From an uncultured Bacteroidales bacterium (lineage in GTDB: Bacteria; Bacteroidota; Bacteroidia; Bacteroidales; P3): 64,000 nucleotides of DNA. The notes under the pieces are model-generated. The model ran no database searches. It was not told the DNA's origin and worked only from the letters and a program-made list of their open reading frames with translations. The translations under genes were made by a program, and so were the position numbers. This document shows positions 30,722 to 38,861 of this stretch, piece after piece; the stretch's first letter is position 1, and the number at the start of each line of letters is the position of its first letter. The DNA is taken from positions 62,001 through 126,000 of the forward strand of contig CAKZZD010000009.1 of the NCBI GenBank assembly GCA_937886715.1, written 5' to 3'.

Positions 30722-31192
30722 TTATCTTTCCAGCATTGCGTCGTCCACCCGGAAGGTGAGCGAGGCCCATTTCATGCCACCCGCCGGTCCGGGCAGCTCG
30801 TCGTAGGTGTAGCGTGGTGAGTCGAAGTTGTAGGGCGAGTCGGTGCCGAGGGTGTCGCTGGCATAGAAAGTCAGCGTATCCGTTCCGTCGACCACGAAGC
30901 TCACGCTGTCGCCCAGCAGACCGTAGCATGCCGAAGCGCATATCTGGTCACGGCCGGTCTGCCCCAGATCGCCGGCGAACGGAAGGGTGGCCTTGGTGCC
31001 GGCCGCCACGGGGTAGGTGCCGTCGAAGTTGCGCCCGTTTTCGCTGGGGTAGTAGCGCCAGCTGCCGCTCCAGACGAAGACCAGGTCGTGCGACGACTGG
31101 TTGTCGATGGTGTACTCCTCGTTGTAACCGGGGTCGCAGGCCGCCAGGAGCAGGGCCGCCGCGGCCGTCAGCAATAGTCTGTTCAGTTTCAT
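30722..31192 (-). CDS. Hypothetical lipoprotein of the ECF operon
   Basis: 156 residues: signal peptide plus lipobox LLAACDPG, then a soluble, aromatic beta-rich domain (NQSSHDLVFVWSGSWRYYPSE, DSVSFVVDGTDTLTFYA). Lipid anchoring in the envelope is expected. It is the last gene of a five-gene minus-strand run led by the ECF sigma factor. No family recognised. Confidence 0.75.
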   Translation of the reverse strand: MKLNRLLLTAAAALLLAACDPGYNEEYTIDNQSSHDLVFVWSGSWRYYPSENGRNFDGTYPVAAGTKATLPFAGDLGQTGRDQICASACYGLLGDSVSFVVDGTDTLTFYASDTLGTDSPYNFDSPRYTYDELPGPAGGMKWASLTFRVDDAMLER

Positions 31193-31214
31193 ATCTCGTT
31201 GTGTATTTATAGGT

Positions 31215-32039
31215 TTATCTAATCATCCAGTTGAAGCCTGCGAGGCCATAGACGCTGGTGGCGGAGTAGGCTGTTCCCGTGCCGCCGTCGACACACACCT
31301 GGGCCTTCAGCTGCAGGCGTTCATTTACCTGCCAAAGTGCTTCCGCGCGGCCCTGCAGGTTGTCGAAGCCGGCGCTGAACATCCAGCGCTCGTTGGGCAG
31401 CCAGCGGGCGAAAAGCGTCAGGCGGAAGGGCCGGTCGGTTATGCGGATATAGGGTGCATGGCGGTTCCAGGCATAGGCCGCTGAGGCGTCGAAGTACCAA
31501 TGGTGCGAGAAGCGGTGGCGGTACTGCAGTCCGATGATTGGCTCGGCCAACAGACCTTCGTCCTCCACGATAGGATGCCCTTGGCGGATGGGGAGCGTCA
31601 CTTCGGTGAAGAAGGTCAGCGTGTTCTTTCGTCCCTCGCCGCCCAGTAGCATGATGCGGGCACCCAGCGAGGGGACAAGGTTGAGATGGTTGGAACCGAA
31701 GGAGAACGTGTCGTACACCCGGCCATAGGCATGTTCGGCACTGATCCCCAGCGTCAGCTCGGCCTTGCTTCCGATGCCCCAGCGCAGGCCGGTCTGGGCG
31801 CCAAAAACGTTGTAGTTGTTGAAGTCAGCCCCATCCCATATGGAATGCATGTGATAGGCATTGAGGTCGCCGCTCCACATGAGGTGGCCAGCACCGAGCA
31901 CGTTGGAGCCAGTGGTGGTCACGAGGGGTGAGGAAGTCAAGGGGGCGTCCTGAGCGAGGGAGGCCATTGCCGCGAGGGTCATCGCGAGGAAGAAGGCCAC
32001 CACCAAAAGGTTGGATTTGATATAGTCGTTCTTTTTCAT
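31215..32039 (-). CDS. Predicted outer-membrane beta-barrel protein
   Basis: 274 residues with a long signal segment ending AMASLAQ. The mature part alternates hydrophobic and polar residues in repeated amphipathic strands (GLRWGIGSKAELTLGISAE, YAWNRHAPYIRITDRPFRLTLFARWL) and ends in the C-terminal barrel signature GLAGFNWMIR. Resembles the MetA-type/transporter barrels of Bacteroidota. Located in the ECF operon, 22 bases from the next barrel gene. Ligand unknown. Confidence 0.75.
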   Translation of the reverse strand: MKKNDYIKSNLLVVAFFLAMTLAAMASLAQDAPLTSSPLVTTTGSNVLGAGHLMWSGDLNAYHMHSIWDGADFNNYNVFGAQTGLRWGIGSKAELTLGISAEHAYGRVYDTFSFGSNHLNLVPSLGARIMLLGGEGRKNTLTFFTEVTLPIRQGHPIVEDEGLLAEPIIGLQYRHRFSHHWYFDASAAYAWNRHAPYIRITDRPFRLTLFARWLPNERWMFSAGFDNLQGRAEALWQVNERLQLKAQVCVDGGTGTAYSATSVYGLAGFNWMIR

Positions 32040-32060
32040 ATTGGAGTTGACTTAAGTGGT

Positions 32061-32792
32061 TTAGAAATAAATCATGATACCAGTATTGTAGATTTTTATG
32101 CCCGAGGCTGGGTCGATGTAGGTTGGCAGCAGGTTGGTGAAGAAACGCACGCCGTGGATGATGCCAAGCATGTCAGTGGACAGCGTGAGGCCCAGCTCAA
32201 GTTTCCAAGGTTGGAACATAGGGTCGCTGGACTCGACGACAGTCTTGTCGATGCTGGTCTGCGTGCCATAGTAGGTGTTGCGGGCATCGCGGTTGCGGAT
32301 GGTGAGGTAGCTGCTCACATCATAGGCTGCATAGTAGTCGAGGCCCAGCCTTAGCGCGCGGCGACTGCCAGGGAACACCTGCCATTCCACTTCGCCAGTG
32401 AGGCCGATATAGCTGTGGTGCATGACGGCCGTCTGGCGCCCCGTGGTGGGGGTGGTCAGGAAGTCGATGCCGCCGCCGTCAACAGGCGTGACGTTATAGC
32501 GCAATAAGGACCACTCAAAGTCGTAACGCAGGCCGCCAGTGGCGGTCAGACGGTCCATCGGTAGCGGAATCTCAGCCACCAGGGGAATCTGCAACAGCAG
32601 GCTGTGGGGGGTGTCGTAGGGCGTATGACTGGTGAGGTTGAACTTCGTTCCGGCCTGCACCCCGAGGTGGAGATTCATCTGGCGACGCTCGCCATTTCCA
32701 CAAGCTGACAGCGAGTCGGGCAAAGTGTCGGTCTGGGCATACAGCGACGAGACTGTGAGCGTGAAGGCCAGTATAATTACGATGCGTTTCAT
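32061..32792 (-). CDS. Predicted outer-membrane beta-barrel protein
   Basis: 243 residues. Signal peptide MKRIVIILAFTLTVSSLYA-Q, then a barrel-like mature domain (LHLGVQAGTKFNL, TATGGLRYDFEWSLLRYNV, LRLGLDYYAAYDV) ending NTGIMIYF with a terminal Phe, typical for BAM-recognised proteins. Located directly after the putative anti-sigma gene. No named family; a PorT-like or porin-like role is only possible. Confidence 0.75.
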   Translation of the reverse strand: MKRIVIILAFTLTVSSLYAQTDTLPDSLSACGNGERRQMNLHLGVQAGTKFNLTSHTPYDTPHSLLLQIPLVAEIPLPMDRLTATGGLRYDFEWSLLRYNVTPVDGGGIDFLTTPTTGRQTAVMHHSYIGLTGEVEWQVFPGSRRALRLGLDYYAAYDVSSYLTIRNRDARNTYYGTQTSIDKTVVESSDPMFQPWKLELGLTLSTDMLGIIHGVRFFTNLLPTYIDPASGIKIYNTGIMIYF

Positions 32793-32810
32793 GATATGTG
32801 TATTGTTTTT

Positions 32811-33476
32811 TTAAAAGGACAATAATGTCAGGGTGGTGCCGTCCATCAGGCTGGGTTCAGCGGGGCGGAATAAGGAGGCGAGGAAGCTGCGGCGTTCTCG
32901 CTTCTCGTGCGGTGCCTCGGTTTGCGGCTCGCAGGCTATGCTGACGACAGGGGACACGAGGTCGTCTATGGTGTTGGTAAGACTGTCCTCGGTGTCAAGG
33001 CTGTCGGACAAGGATTCTTGTTCAACAGTGAATTCTTCGGCCATGAATTCTTCCACCATGGGCACTACCGGTTCATCTTCGGCAGCTGTCTCCTCCAAGG
33101 AGGAAGGGGTTGTGACGACTGGGCTTGACGCAATGCGACGTATGCCAGCAGGTTTGATGGCGTTGGCTGCAGGTGCGATGGGAAGTACACTGTCAGCCGC
33201 CATTGACGGCTGTGTCGGAATCAGGGCTTCCGCCACCTCCGGCATTGCGCTGTCGTTGGGGATGAACCAGATGCGCACGGCGTTGCTGATGAAGAAAAGC
33301 ACGCAGGCAGCGGCGGCCACACGGGTGCTCCACCACCAAAAGCCATGCTGTTTCCCGCTCTCGGAAGCGGCCAGACGGTCGACCATGTCGCCCAATTCCT
33401 GCTGTCGGCGCGCGTCGCGGCCGGCATGCTCCACATCGGACAGGAGGTCTTCCATGTTATATCTGTCGGTTTTCAT
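32811..33476 (-). CDS. Single-pass membrane protein, candidate anti-sigma factor
   Basis: 221 residues. Residues 1-50 are cytoplasmic and charged (MEDLLSDVEHAGRDARRQQELGDMVDRL), a membrane helix spans 52-72, and the rest is an acidic exported domain rich in Glu, Ser and Thr. The gene overlaps the ECF sigma gene by 20 bases, the usual place for the cognate anti-sigma. It lacks a zinc-binding HxxxCxxC motif. Role inferred from position and topology. Confidence 0.65.
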   Translation of the reverse strand: MKTDRYNMEDLLSDVEHAGRDARRQQELGDMVDRLAASESGKQHGFWWWSTRVAAAACVLFFISNAVRIWFIPNDSAMPEVAEALIPTQPSMAADSVLPIAPAANAIKPAGIRRIASSPVVTTPSSLEETAAEDEPVVPMVEEFMAEEFTVEQESLSDSLDTEDSLTNTIDDLVSPVVSIACEPQTEAPHEKRERRSFLASLFRPAEPSLMDGTTLTLLSF

Positions 33477-33957
33477 ATTCCAATATCATTTGTTTCAGTG
33501 AACTATAGGCTCGCGAGAGGAGGGTGTAGACGTTGCCTGTATTGATGTGCATCGCCTCGGCGATATGGTCGGCGTCGGCGCCGTCGAAATGTTTGAGGCG
33601 CACCGCCTGTGCCTGTCGCTCGGGCAGCCGGTCGATGAGGGTCATGGCCAGCCGCAGACGCTCCTCGCTTGCACTTGTCATCTCCTCGGCCATGGCCATC
33701 GTGCGCTCGTCAACTTCGACCGTCGGCCTGCGCTTGCGCAGCAGGTCCACGCAGCGCCGCTTCACCAGCGTGATGCACCACGCCTCGCGGTTGACCACCC
33801 GCCGCAGCTTTTCTCGCTCGTTCCACAGGGTGACAAAACAGTCCTGCACCACGTCGGCGGCATCCTCCTCGCTGCCCAGCAGGTGCTCCGCCATACGCTG
33901 CATGGCGGGCTGCAAAGGCAGGTAGTCGTGCTTAAACTGTTCCGTGTCGCGTTTCAT
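33457..33957 (-). CDS. ECF-family RNA polymerase sigma factor
   Basis: 166 residues with sigma region 2 (LLGSEEDAADVVQDCFVTLWNEREKL... REAWCITLVKRRCVDLLRKRR) and region 4 (LIDRLPERQAQAVRLKHFDGADADHIAEAMHINTGNVYTLLSRAYSSLKQMI). It is first in an operon with a membrane partner, two outer-membrane barrels and a lipoprotein, which points to an envelope-stress regulon. I saw no TAnnTTTG box upstream, so it may use its own promoter type. Confidence 0.92.
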   Translation of the reverse strand: MKRDTEQFKHDYLPLQPAMQRMAEHLLGSEEDAADVVQDCFVTLWNEREKLRRVVNREAWCITLVKRRCVDLLRKRRPTVEVDERTMAMAEEMTSASEERLRLAMTLIDRLPERQAQAVRLKHFDGADADHIAEAMHINTGNVYTLLSRAYSSLKQMILEYENRQI

Positions 33958-34008
33958 ACCTTGTAGTCGTAAATGGTGTGGAAATCTTACACAGAGGGTG
34001 AAGATTTT

Positions 34009-34486
34009 CTAAAAAAAATTATCTGTTATGTAGAAAGAGCTTGCTGAACAGTAAGTGATTTCGTAGGGAATCACGCTCCAGAAAAAAAGCGTTGCGAGGA
34101 AGTGTAATGCCGGCGCCTGTGGGAAAGATTGTGTGTTCGACCCTGCTGATTGAGAACCCTGGATTGCCTGCCTGTCGCTCGAGCTGAAGACTATCCTTTC
34201 ACCTGTCGGAACAGAAGCGGTGCTTACGTGTGCGAAATACCAGTGCTCGGCCCAGTTGTGATGGGTGGAGATGAGATGAAATGTATATGTATCGTTGACA
34301 TCGGTCAGATATCCCACATCGATGGTCACGGTGTTCATACTGAGACTGTCGGCGGCATAAGTATGGCCATCGTCGGGCATAATGGTGCAACAGACCGTTG
34401 CCCATGACTTGGAGCGAGTGTGCACCTCTATAGGCTGTCGGGTAATACTGGCTGATGCCTACATAGTTGTAGTCGAGGTTAGGCAA
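34009..34486 (-). pseudogene. Decayed coding remnant, family unknown
   Basis: Two overlapping minus frames each look partly coding. One (34199-34486) begins NLDYNYVGISQYYPTAYRGAHSLQ; the other continues as VHTRSKSWATVCCTIMPDDGHTYAADSLSMNTVTIDVGYLTDVNDTYTFHLISTHHNWAEHWYF. A frameshift near 34400 would join them into a beta-rich protein fragment. No start signal or family could be recognised. It lies upstream of the ECF operon. Confidence 0.35.
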
Positions 34487-34580
34487 CGCGCCCCATCAGT
34501 TTAACCAACATTCCGGCCCATCACACGAACAGTTTATTTTAATTATCTGCCGTGTGAGGGCCGGCGGGTTTTGAAGCAAA

Positions 34581-34754
34581 TCACTCGAAGTTGATGCCGA
34601 AAGTGAACATCAGCGCCCATCCCTTGTGCTTGATGTCCGAATATAGGATATAGTTGTCTGCCTGACGGAACCCATTCTTCGTATACTCGTCTGAGGATAT
34701 GTCTGGAAAGTTGAAGAACGGATAACGATACTGGAAGGTAAGGCCGGCCCACAT
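34581..34754 (-). pseudogene. C-terminal fragment of an outer-membrane barrel protein
   Basis: A 57-codon minus-strand frame reads MWAGLTFQYRYPFFNFP... to GWALMFTFGINFE and stop. The last strand with an aromatic end (FTFGINFE) is typical of the C-terminus of Bacteroidota barrels. It has no signal peptide and is fused at its 5' side to an unrelated helix-turn-helix head. Confidence 0.5.
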
Positions 34755-34764
34755 CGTCTCGGAA

Positions 34765-34878
34765 ATCGGTGAAAGCCTTGTCCACCTCCTTGCGGTCGGC
34801 GCCCAGGGCCTAGGCCACGTCGCCGGCGGAAAGGGGCTTGCCGGCGTCGCGCATGGCCTGTAGAACTTGATCTTTCAT
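34765..34878 (-). pseudogene. Truncated winged-helix regulator head with in-frame stop
   Basis: Begins MKDQVLQAMRDAGKPLSAGDVA, hits a TAG at 34812-34810, and continues in frame as ALGADRKEVDKAFTDFRDD before the similarity ends at the junction with the barrel fragment. The pattern is that of small winged-helix regulators (helix, turn, KALG-x-DRKEVDKAF recognition region). It starts 24 bases after the ferritin-like gene, so it was probably its operon partner. Confidence 0.5.
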
Positions 34879-34902
34879 AATAATCGATGATTATGAGGGG
34901 TG

Positions 34903-35364
34903 TTACATCATCTCGATGAGGAAATTCTCGTAGCCGAGCTTGTCGATATAGTTGAGATACTGGGCCTCCCAGGCCATGTGGTCCTTCTCGCCGTCGATCC
35001 ACTTGTAGATGAGTTTCTGGGTGGGATAGTCGTCGGCGAAGGCGGCAGCCATTTCGCTCATCTGCTTGACGGCCTCGGGATTGTAGTCGGACTCGATCTG
35101 CTGTTTGGGGTCGTCGTAGAAGGGAAATTCCATGGTCTTCATGGCCTCCTGGAGGTCGGTGGGCTTGCATCCGAGTTCCACGAGACGGTTGAGCACCTCT
35201 TCGGCCTCGTCCCATTCCTCTTCGGCTTCCTCCTTCCATTTGTCGGCCAGTTTGTTCCAGCCATTCAGACGGCAGTAGGCCGAGAAGGCAAAATGCTGTT
35301 TGCTGTTTCCGAACCAGGCGGCGCCAAACATGGCGAACATCTTCAAAGCTTCTTCTTTAGTCAT
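34903..35364 (-). CDS. Ferritin-like four-helix protein
   Basis: 153 residues, all-helical and acidic. Carboxylate-rich helix EEEWDEAEEVLNRLVELG and a later EKDHMAWEAQYLNYIDKLG contain Glu/His positions suitable for a diiron site, as in ferritin-like or rubrerythrin-like folds. No signal peptide. It has a well-formed promoter and was probably followed by the broken regulator downstream. Iron storage is inferred from fold resemblance; ligand pairing is not complete by eye. Confidence 0.6.
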   Translation of the reverse strand: MTKEEALKMFAMFGAAWFGNSKQHFAFSAYCRLNGWNKLADKWKEEAEEEWDEAEEVLNRLVELGCKPTDLQEAMKTMEFPFYDDPKQQIESDYNPEAVKQMSEMAAAFADDYPTQKLIYKWIDGEKDHMAWEAQYLNYIDKLGYENFLIEMM

Positions 35365-35475
35365 GACTGATGGTTGTTTTTTTGTTGGTGGATGAAAAAA
35401 TGAATTGATAATGTTGTCTTTATTGTGTTGTTTGTTAATTGCTTATAGCGAATGGAAACCCAATGGGTAAGAATA

Positions 35476-35506
35476 CAAAAATAGGCATTATTTGCCGACG
35501 GGCAAA
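35476..35506 (-). promoter_or_regulatory. Promoter for the ferritin-like gene
   Basis: TATTTTTG (35483-35476) and TTTG (35506-35503) on the minus strand, 19 bases apart; leader about 110 bases. Confidence 0.6.
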
Positions 35507-35558
35507 ATCCGATAACGTACAAAAGTTGTCTGAAACCGGACATGTTGGAAAAATGTTG

Positions 35559-35566
35559 TATCTTTG
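35559..35566 (+). promoter_or_regulatory. -7 box for the AraC regulator
   Basis: TATCTTTG 29 bases before the ATG at 35596. No matching -33. Confidence 0.5.
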
Positions 35567-35595
35567 CCGCCGGAATTGGCCAATGACAAAAGAAG

Positions 35596-36483
35596 ATGTA
35601 CACCCTTAAGGAAGCATGGATCAGAATGAATGGCGCCGAGCCCTTTGAGGGCTGGGACGGCAAGTTGTACTGTACGGAGACCGATGCCGCCCTTACCTAT
35701 CATGCTAATGAGACGCGCGGCTACATGTCGGCATACACATTTACGCTTATCGTTGCTGGCGAGCTGAAGATTGTCTATAACGGGAAAGATTTGACGCTGC
35801 ACCCCAACGACCTCTACTTCTATTCGCCCGGTATGCAGGTGTCGATAGTCGAAGTCTCAACCGACTACCGAGGCATCTGTCTGCTTGCCGACGAGGACAC
35901 GACGCTGCTTGTGCCGTCGGCGCGCGACCTTGTGAGCCTGACCTACGCTTCCATAGTGCAGCTGCACGAACCCAAGGTGACGCTCACGGCCGATGTGGCC
36001 AGCCGCATCAGGCACAGGATGATGGACATTGTCGACGCCGTCCATTCCAACCATCCTTTCAAAGATGCCATCATGCAGATGCTCTATGGTGTGTTTCTGC
36101 TCGACCTCCAGGGCGTCCAGAAGCAGGCCATCCATGTGCATACTGTCTCGCGGCGCAGCGAGGAGATTTTTCTCGGCTTCATGCGACTGCTCCCCCGCCA
36201 TTTTATGGAACATCATGACGTGGGATTCTATGCCTCACAGCTCAACATCACCGCCGACTACCTGTCGCGCATTGTCCGCCGGGTGGCAAACCGGACAGTG
36301 GTTGACTACATCAACCATCTGCTGGTCATGGAGGCGTCGTATCTTCTATCAGCCACCGACCTCAGCGTTGCCCAGATAGCCGACCGGCTGCACTTTGCCG
36401 ACACACCCTCGTTCAGCAAGTTCTTCTTGCGCCTTGGTGGACGTAGTCCGCGCGAATACCGCGCAGCGATGCCGCGGACCTGA
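35596..36483 (+). CDS. AraC-family transcriptional regulator
   Basis: 295 residues. An N-terminal cupin-like sensing domain (residues 15-110, LTLHPNDLYFYSPGMQVSIVEV) is joined to a C-terminal AraC DNA-binding domain with two helix-turn-helix units. The second contains LSVAQIADRLHFADTPSFSKFFLRLGGRSPREYR, the family signature. It probably responds to a small ligand; targets are unknown. It is monocistronic and divergent from the ferritin-like gene. Confidence 0.93.
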   Translation: MYTLKEAWIRMNGAEPFEGWDGKLYCTETDAALTYHANETRGYMSAYTFTLIVAGELKIVYNGKDLTLHPNDLYFYSPGMQVSIVEVSTDYRGICLLADEDTTLLVPSARDLVSLTYASIVQLHEPKVTLTADVASRIRHRMMDIVDAVHSNHPFKDAIMQMLYGVFLLDLQGVQKQAIHVHTVSRRSEEIFLGFMRLLPRHFMEHHDVGFYASQLNITADYLSRIVRRVANRTVVDYINHLLVMEASYLLSATDLSVAQIADRLHFADTPSFSKFFLRLGGRSPREYRAAMPRT

Positions 36484-36570
36484 CTGGAGGGTCAGAAGCG
36501 GATGCCGTACTACAGGGAGAGGAGCGATGTAAGATGCTAACAGGTTGGCATCCACTTGTCAACAGCTTAC

Positions 36571-36640
36571 CATCACCTACCCAACTCCGATGGTGGTGGG
36601 AGTTGGTAGGGTGGGGGGTTGGAGGGGAGTTGGAGGGGCT
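36571..36640. repeat. Hairpin with G-rich tail, copy D
   Basis: CACCTACCCAACTCC (36575-36589) pairs imperfectly with GGGAGTTGGTAGGGTG (36598-36613), followed by GTTGGAGGGGAGTTGGAGGGG-like tandem purine blocks. Similar design to the 53736 hairpin. It lies in the 434-base AraC-BlaI gap, the rest of which is AT-rich. Confidence 0.6.
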
Positions 36641-36795
36641 TTGAAGATGGGGCTGAGAATCAGGCGGTTGCGAGAGTGGTGTTTTTTGTTGGTTTTTGGT
36701 GCTCTAAAATGCTGCTGAAGAGGCGCGATGGATGAGTGGAGGGAATCTTTTATGCGTGTGGACAAAATTTTTTTTTATTGTAATAATATCTTGTG

Positions 36796-36823
36796 TATCA
36801 GATTTTTTGGATTAATTCTGATA
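36796..36823. promoter_or_regulatory. Inverted repeat upstream of blaI-like gene, possible operator
   Basis: TATCAGA and TCTGATA are separated by 14 bases in an AT-rich stretch about 95 bases before the BlaI-like ATG. BlaI proteins autoregulate through inverted repeats, but this is not the classical TACA/TGTA site. Confidence 0.3.
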
Positions 36824-36917
36824 AACATAATTGAATTTTTTTTCGGATGTGGGCAATAAGTAATTAAATATGCCGTTATGGAATTAAGAATTTAGTTACA
36901 AAATTAATATTTTAGAT

Positions 36918-37280
36918 ATGAATAAAGAGTTGACAAAAGCAGAAGAGCAGGTGATGCAGGCCATCTGGAAAGTGGGGCAGGGGTTTGCCAACGAGATAGT
37001 GGCGGCTGTGGAAAGCGATGTGGCCTACAACACGGTGCTGACGACGGTGCGCATACTGGAGCAGAAGGGCTTTGTGTCGCACGAGACATTTGCCCGATCG
37101 AACCGCTATTATGCCCTTGTGAGCCGAGAGGAATATATGCAGCAGCAGCTGAAGGGATTCGCGCAGCGGTTTTTCGGCTCGTCCCCAAGGGAGCTGGTGT
37201 CGTTTCTGGTGGACAGGAAAGAGGTGAGTCTGGCGGATCTGGAGGCGTTGACGAAAGCGCTGGAGAAGGGCGATCGTTAG
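36918..37280 (+). CDS. BlaI/MecI/CopY-family repressor
   Basis: 120 residues. The winged helix starts at the N-terminus: LTKAEEQVMQAIWKVGQGFANEIVAAV, then DVAYNTVLTTVRILEQKGFVSHETFARSNRYYALVSREEYMQ, characteristic of the family, followed by a helical dimerisation tail. Members repress their target until a partner M56 protease triggers cleavage. The M56 gene follows after 232 bases. Many Bacteroidota carry such pairs without a beta-lactamase; none is here. Confidence 0.93.
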   Translation: MNKELTKAEEQVMQAIWKVGQGFANEIVAAVESDVAYNTVLTTVRILEQKGFVSHETFARSNRYYALVSREEYMQQQLKGFAQRFFGSSPRELVSFLVDRKEVSLADLEALTKALEKGDR

Positions 37281-37512
37281 AGGCGGTTGGCTATTGGCTG
37301 TTGGCTGTTGGCCATGTTGTTGAAGGAGGGGAATAAAAGCTGGCCGGTTTCTGCGGAGCCGAGCTGCGGTGCCATGAATGACACAAAACTATCGCCGATA
37401 CAGTATGAATGAAGTGGCTCTTATGCCGGGAAAAAAGCTAAAGGGGACGAGAGGGAGTGACCCTCTTCGGGAGGAGATGAGGATTGATTATTAACCAATA
37501 AGATATAACGAC

Positions 37513-38754
37513 ATGATCAGATGGATGATACTTACGGTGGTGGCGACTGGCCTGATGTGGGGTGCCTACCGCCTGTTGCTGAGCCGCGACCGGTGGCTGC
37601 AGCTTTCGCGCGTGTACCTTATCGGAGCGCTGATGTTCAGCATGACGTATCCGTTGGTGCGGTTGCCGCAGCCGGCGGCGGTGCAGGGTGTGGCCATGCT
37701 GGCGCCTGTCCTTGTGGGGGCGACGGAAGGTGAGGTGGCCGACGGTGGCCTGCCGGGCGAGGCGGGAGCCGCCAGGAGGCTTCCGACGGTGGTCTACATC
37801 ACGGGGCTGACCGTGGCGACGGCGATGTTGGTTGTCGGCACCGCGCGGACGTTGCGCCGAATGCGGCGAATGCCCGCATGGCGCGTCGGGAGGCTGCGCC
37901 TGCACCGGCTTGACGACGACACTGAACCGTGTTCGTTTTTCAACCATATAGTGATTGGGGCACGCGAGATGACGGCCGACGAGAGGCGCCTGGTGCTGGC
38001 GCACGAGGGCGAGCATGTGCGGCGGCGCCATTCGTGGGATGTGCTGCTGGTGCGAGGGATGTGCTGCGTGGTGTGGTTCAACCCGTTCGCATGGCTCATG
38101 CTGCGCGACTTGCGGGCGGTGCACGAATACCAGGCCGACGCGGCAGCGACGCTGAGCCGCACGGCGATGAGACCCTATATGCATCTGCTCTACCGGCAGG
38201 CCACAGGCTTAGGATATGGCCATATCACAAATAATTTCCAATCCATTAACCTTAAAAATCGAATTGACATGATGAACAAAACGAAATCGCGCTTCGGCGC
38301 ATGGAAGGTGCTCGCCGTGGTGCCGCTGATGGCGGTGCTGCTGGTGGCGGGCTGCAAGCCGGCCCTGGCAGCCGGCGACGACAGCGTTGCGGCGGCTGCC
38401 GCCGTGGGCAACGACATGGAGGTCGGGGTGACCGACTCGGTGTACACCGTGGTTGAGGTGGATCCCGAGTTTCCCGGAGGCTATGAGGGTTTGTACAAAT
38501 ATCTGGCCGAGAGCATTGTATATCCCGAGCAGGCCAAAAAAGAGGGCATCAAGGGCCGGGTGATGGTCCGCTTTGTGGTGGAGAAAGACGGCACGGTGAG
38601 CCATGCCGAGGTGCTGCGCGGCATTGGCGGCGGCTGCGACGAGGAGGTGCTGCGCATAGTGAATGCCATGCCGAAGTGGAAACCCGGCAGGGTGAAAGGC
38701 GAGGCGGTGCGGGTGCAGTACCACCTGCCTGTCACCTTCTCCTTGCCTGAATAG
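37513..38754 (+). CDS. M56 (BlaR1-like) membrane protease with TonB C-terminal domain
   Basis: 413 residues. Membrane helices lie near 5-20, 33-50 and 93-112. The cytosolic zinc protease site is HEGEH (164-168) with the later HEYQADAAA supplying the third ligand. Another membrane helix is near 263-282. The C-terminal residues 315-413 form a TonB_C domain (EFPGGYEGLYKYLAESIVYPEQAKKEGIKGRVMVRFVVEKDG). It probably senses an envelope signal and cleaves the BlaI-like repressor. The penicillin-binding sensor of true BlaR1 is replaced by the TonB domain. Confidence 0.9.
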   Translation: MIRWMILTVVATGLMWGAYRLLLSRDRWLQLSRVYLIGALMFSMTYPLVRLPQPAAVQGVAMLAPVLVGATEGEVADGGLPGEAGAARRLPTVVYITGLTVATAMLVVGTARTLRRMRRMPAWRVGRLRLHRLDDDTEPCSFFNHIVIGAREMTADERRLVLAHEGEHVRRRHSWDVLLVRGMCCVVWFNPFAWLMLRDLRAVHEYQADAAATLSRTAMRPYMHLLYRQATGLGYGHITNNFQSINLKNRIDMMNKTKSRFGAWKVLAVVPLMAVLLVAGCKPALAAGDDSVAAAAAVGNDMEVGVTDSVYTVVEVDPEFPGGYEGLYKYLAESIVYPEQAKKEGIKGRVMVRFVVEKDGTVSHAEVLRGIGGGCDEEVLRIVNAMPKWKPGRVKGEAVRVQYHLPVTFSLPE

Positions 38755-38798
38755 GCATGTGACTGATTGCGCAAAGACGCATATTGATTACACAAAGA

Positions 38799-38836
38799 AA
38801 GTTTGCATCCCGAGTGGCGGATGCAGACTTTTTTTT
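38799..38836 (+). terminator. Terminator after the M56 gene
   Basis: AAGTTTGCATCC pairs with GGATGCAGACTT (one mismatch, eight-base loop) and is followed by a run of T. Confidence 0.8.
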
Positions 38837-38861
38837 GTGCCAAGAGTAGGGACGATGCTGC

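Noticed and set aside
36918..38754. Beta-lactam resistance operon
   Set aside because: No beta-lactamase or PBP-like sensor domain; BlaI-M56 pairs without resistance genes are common in this phylum.
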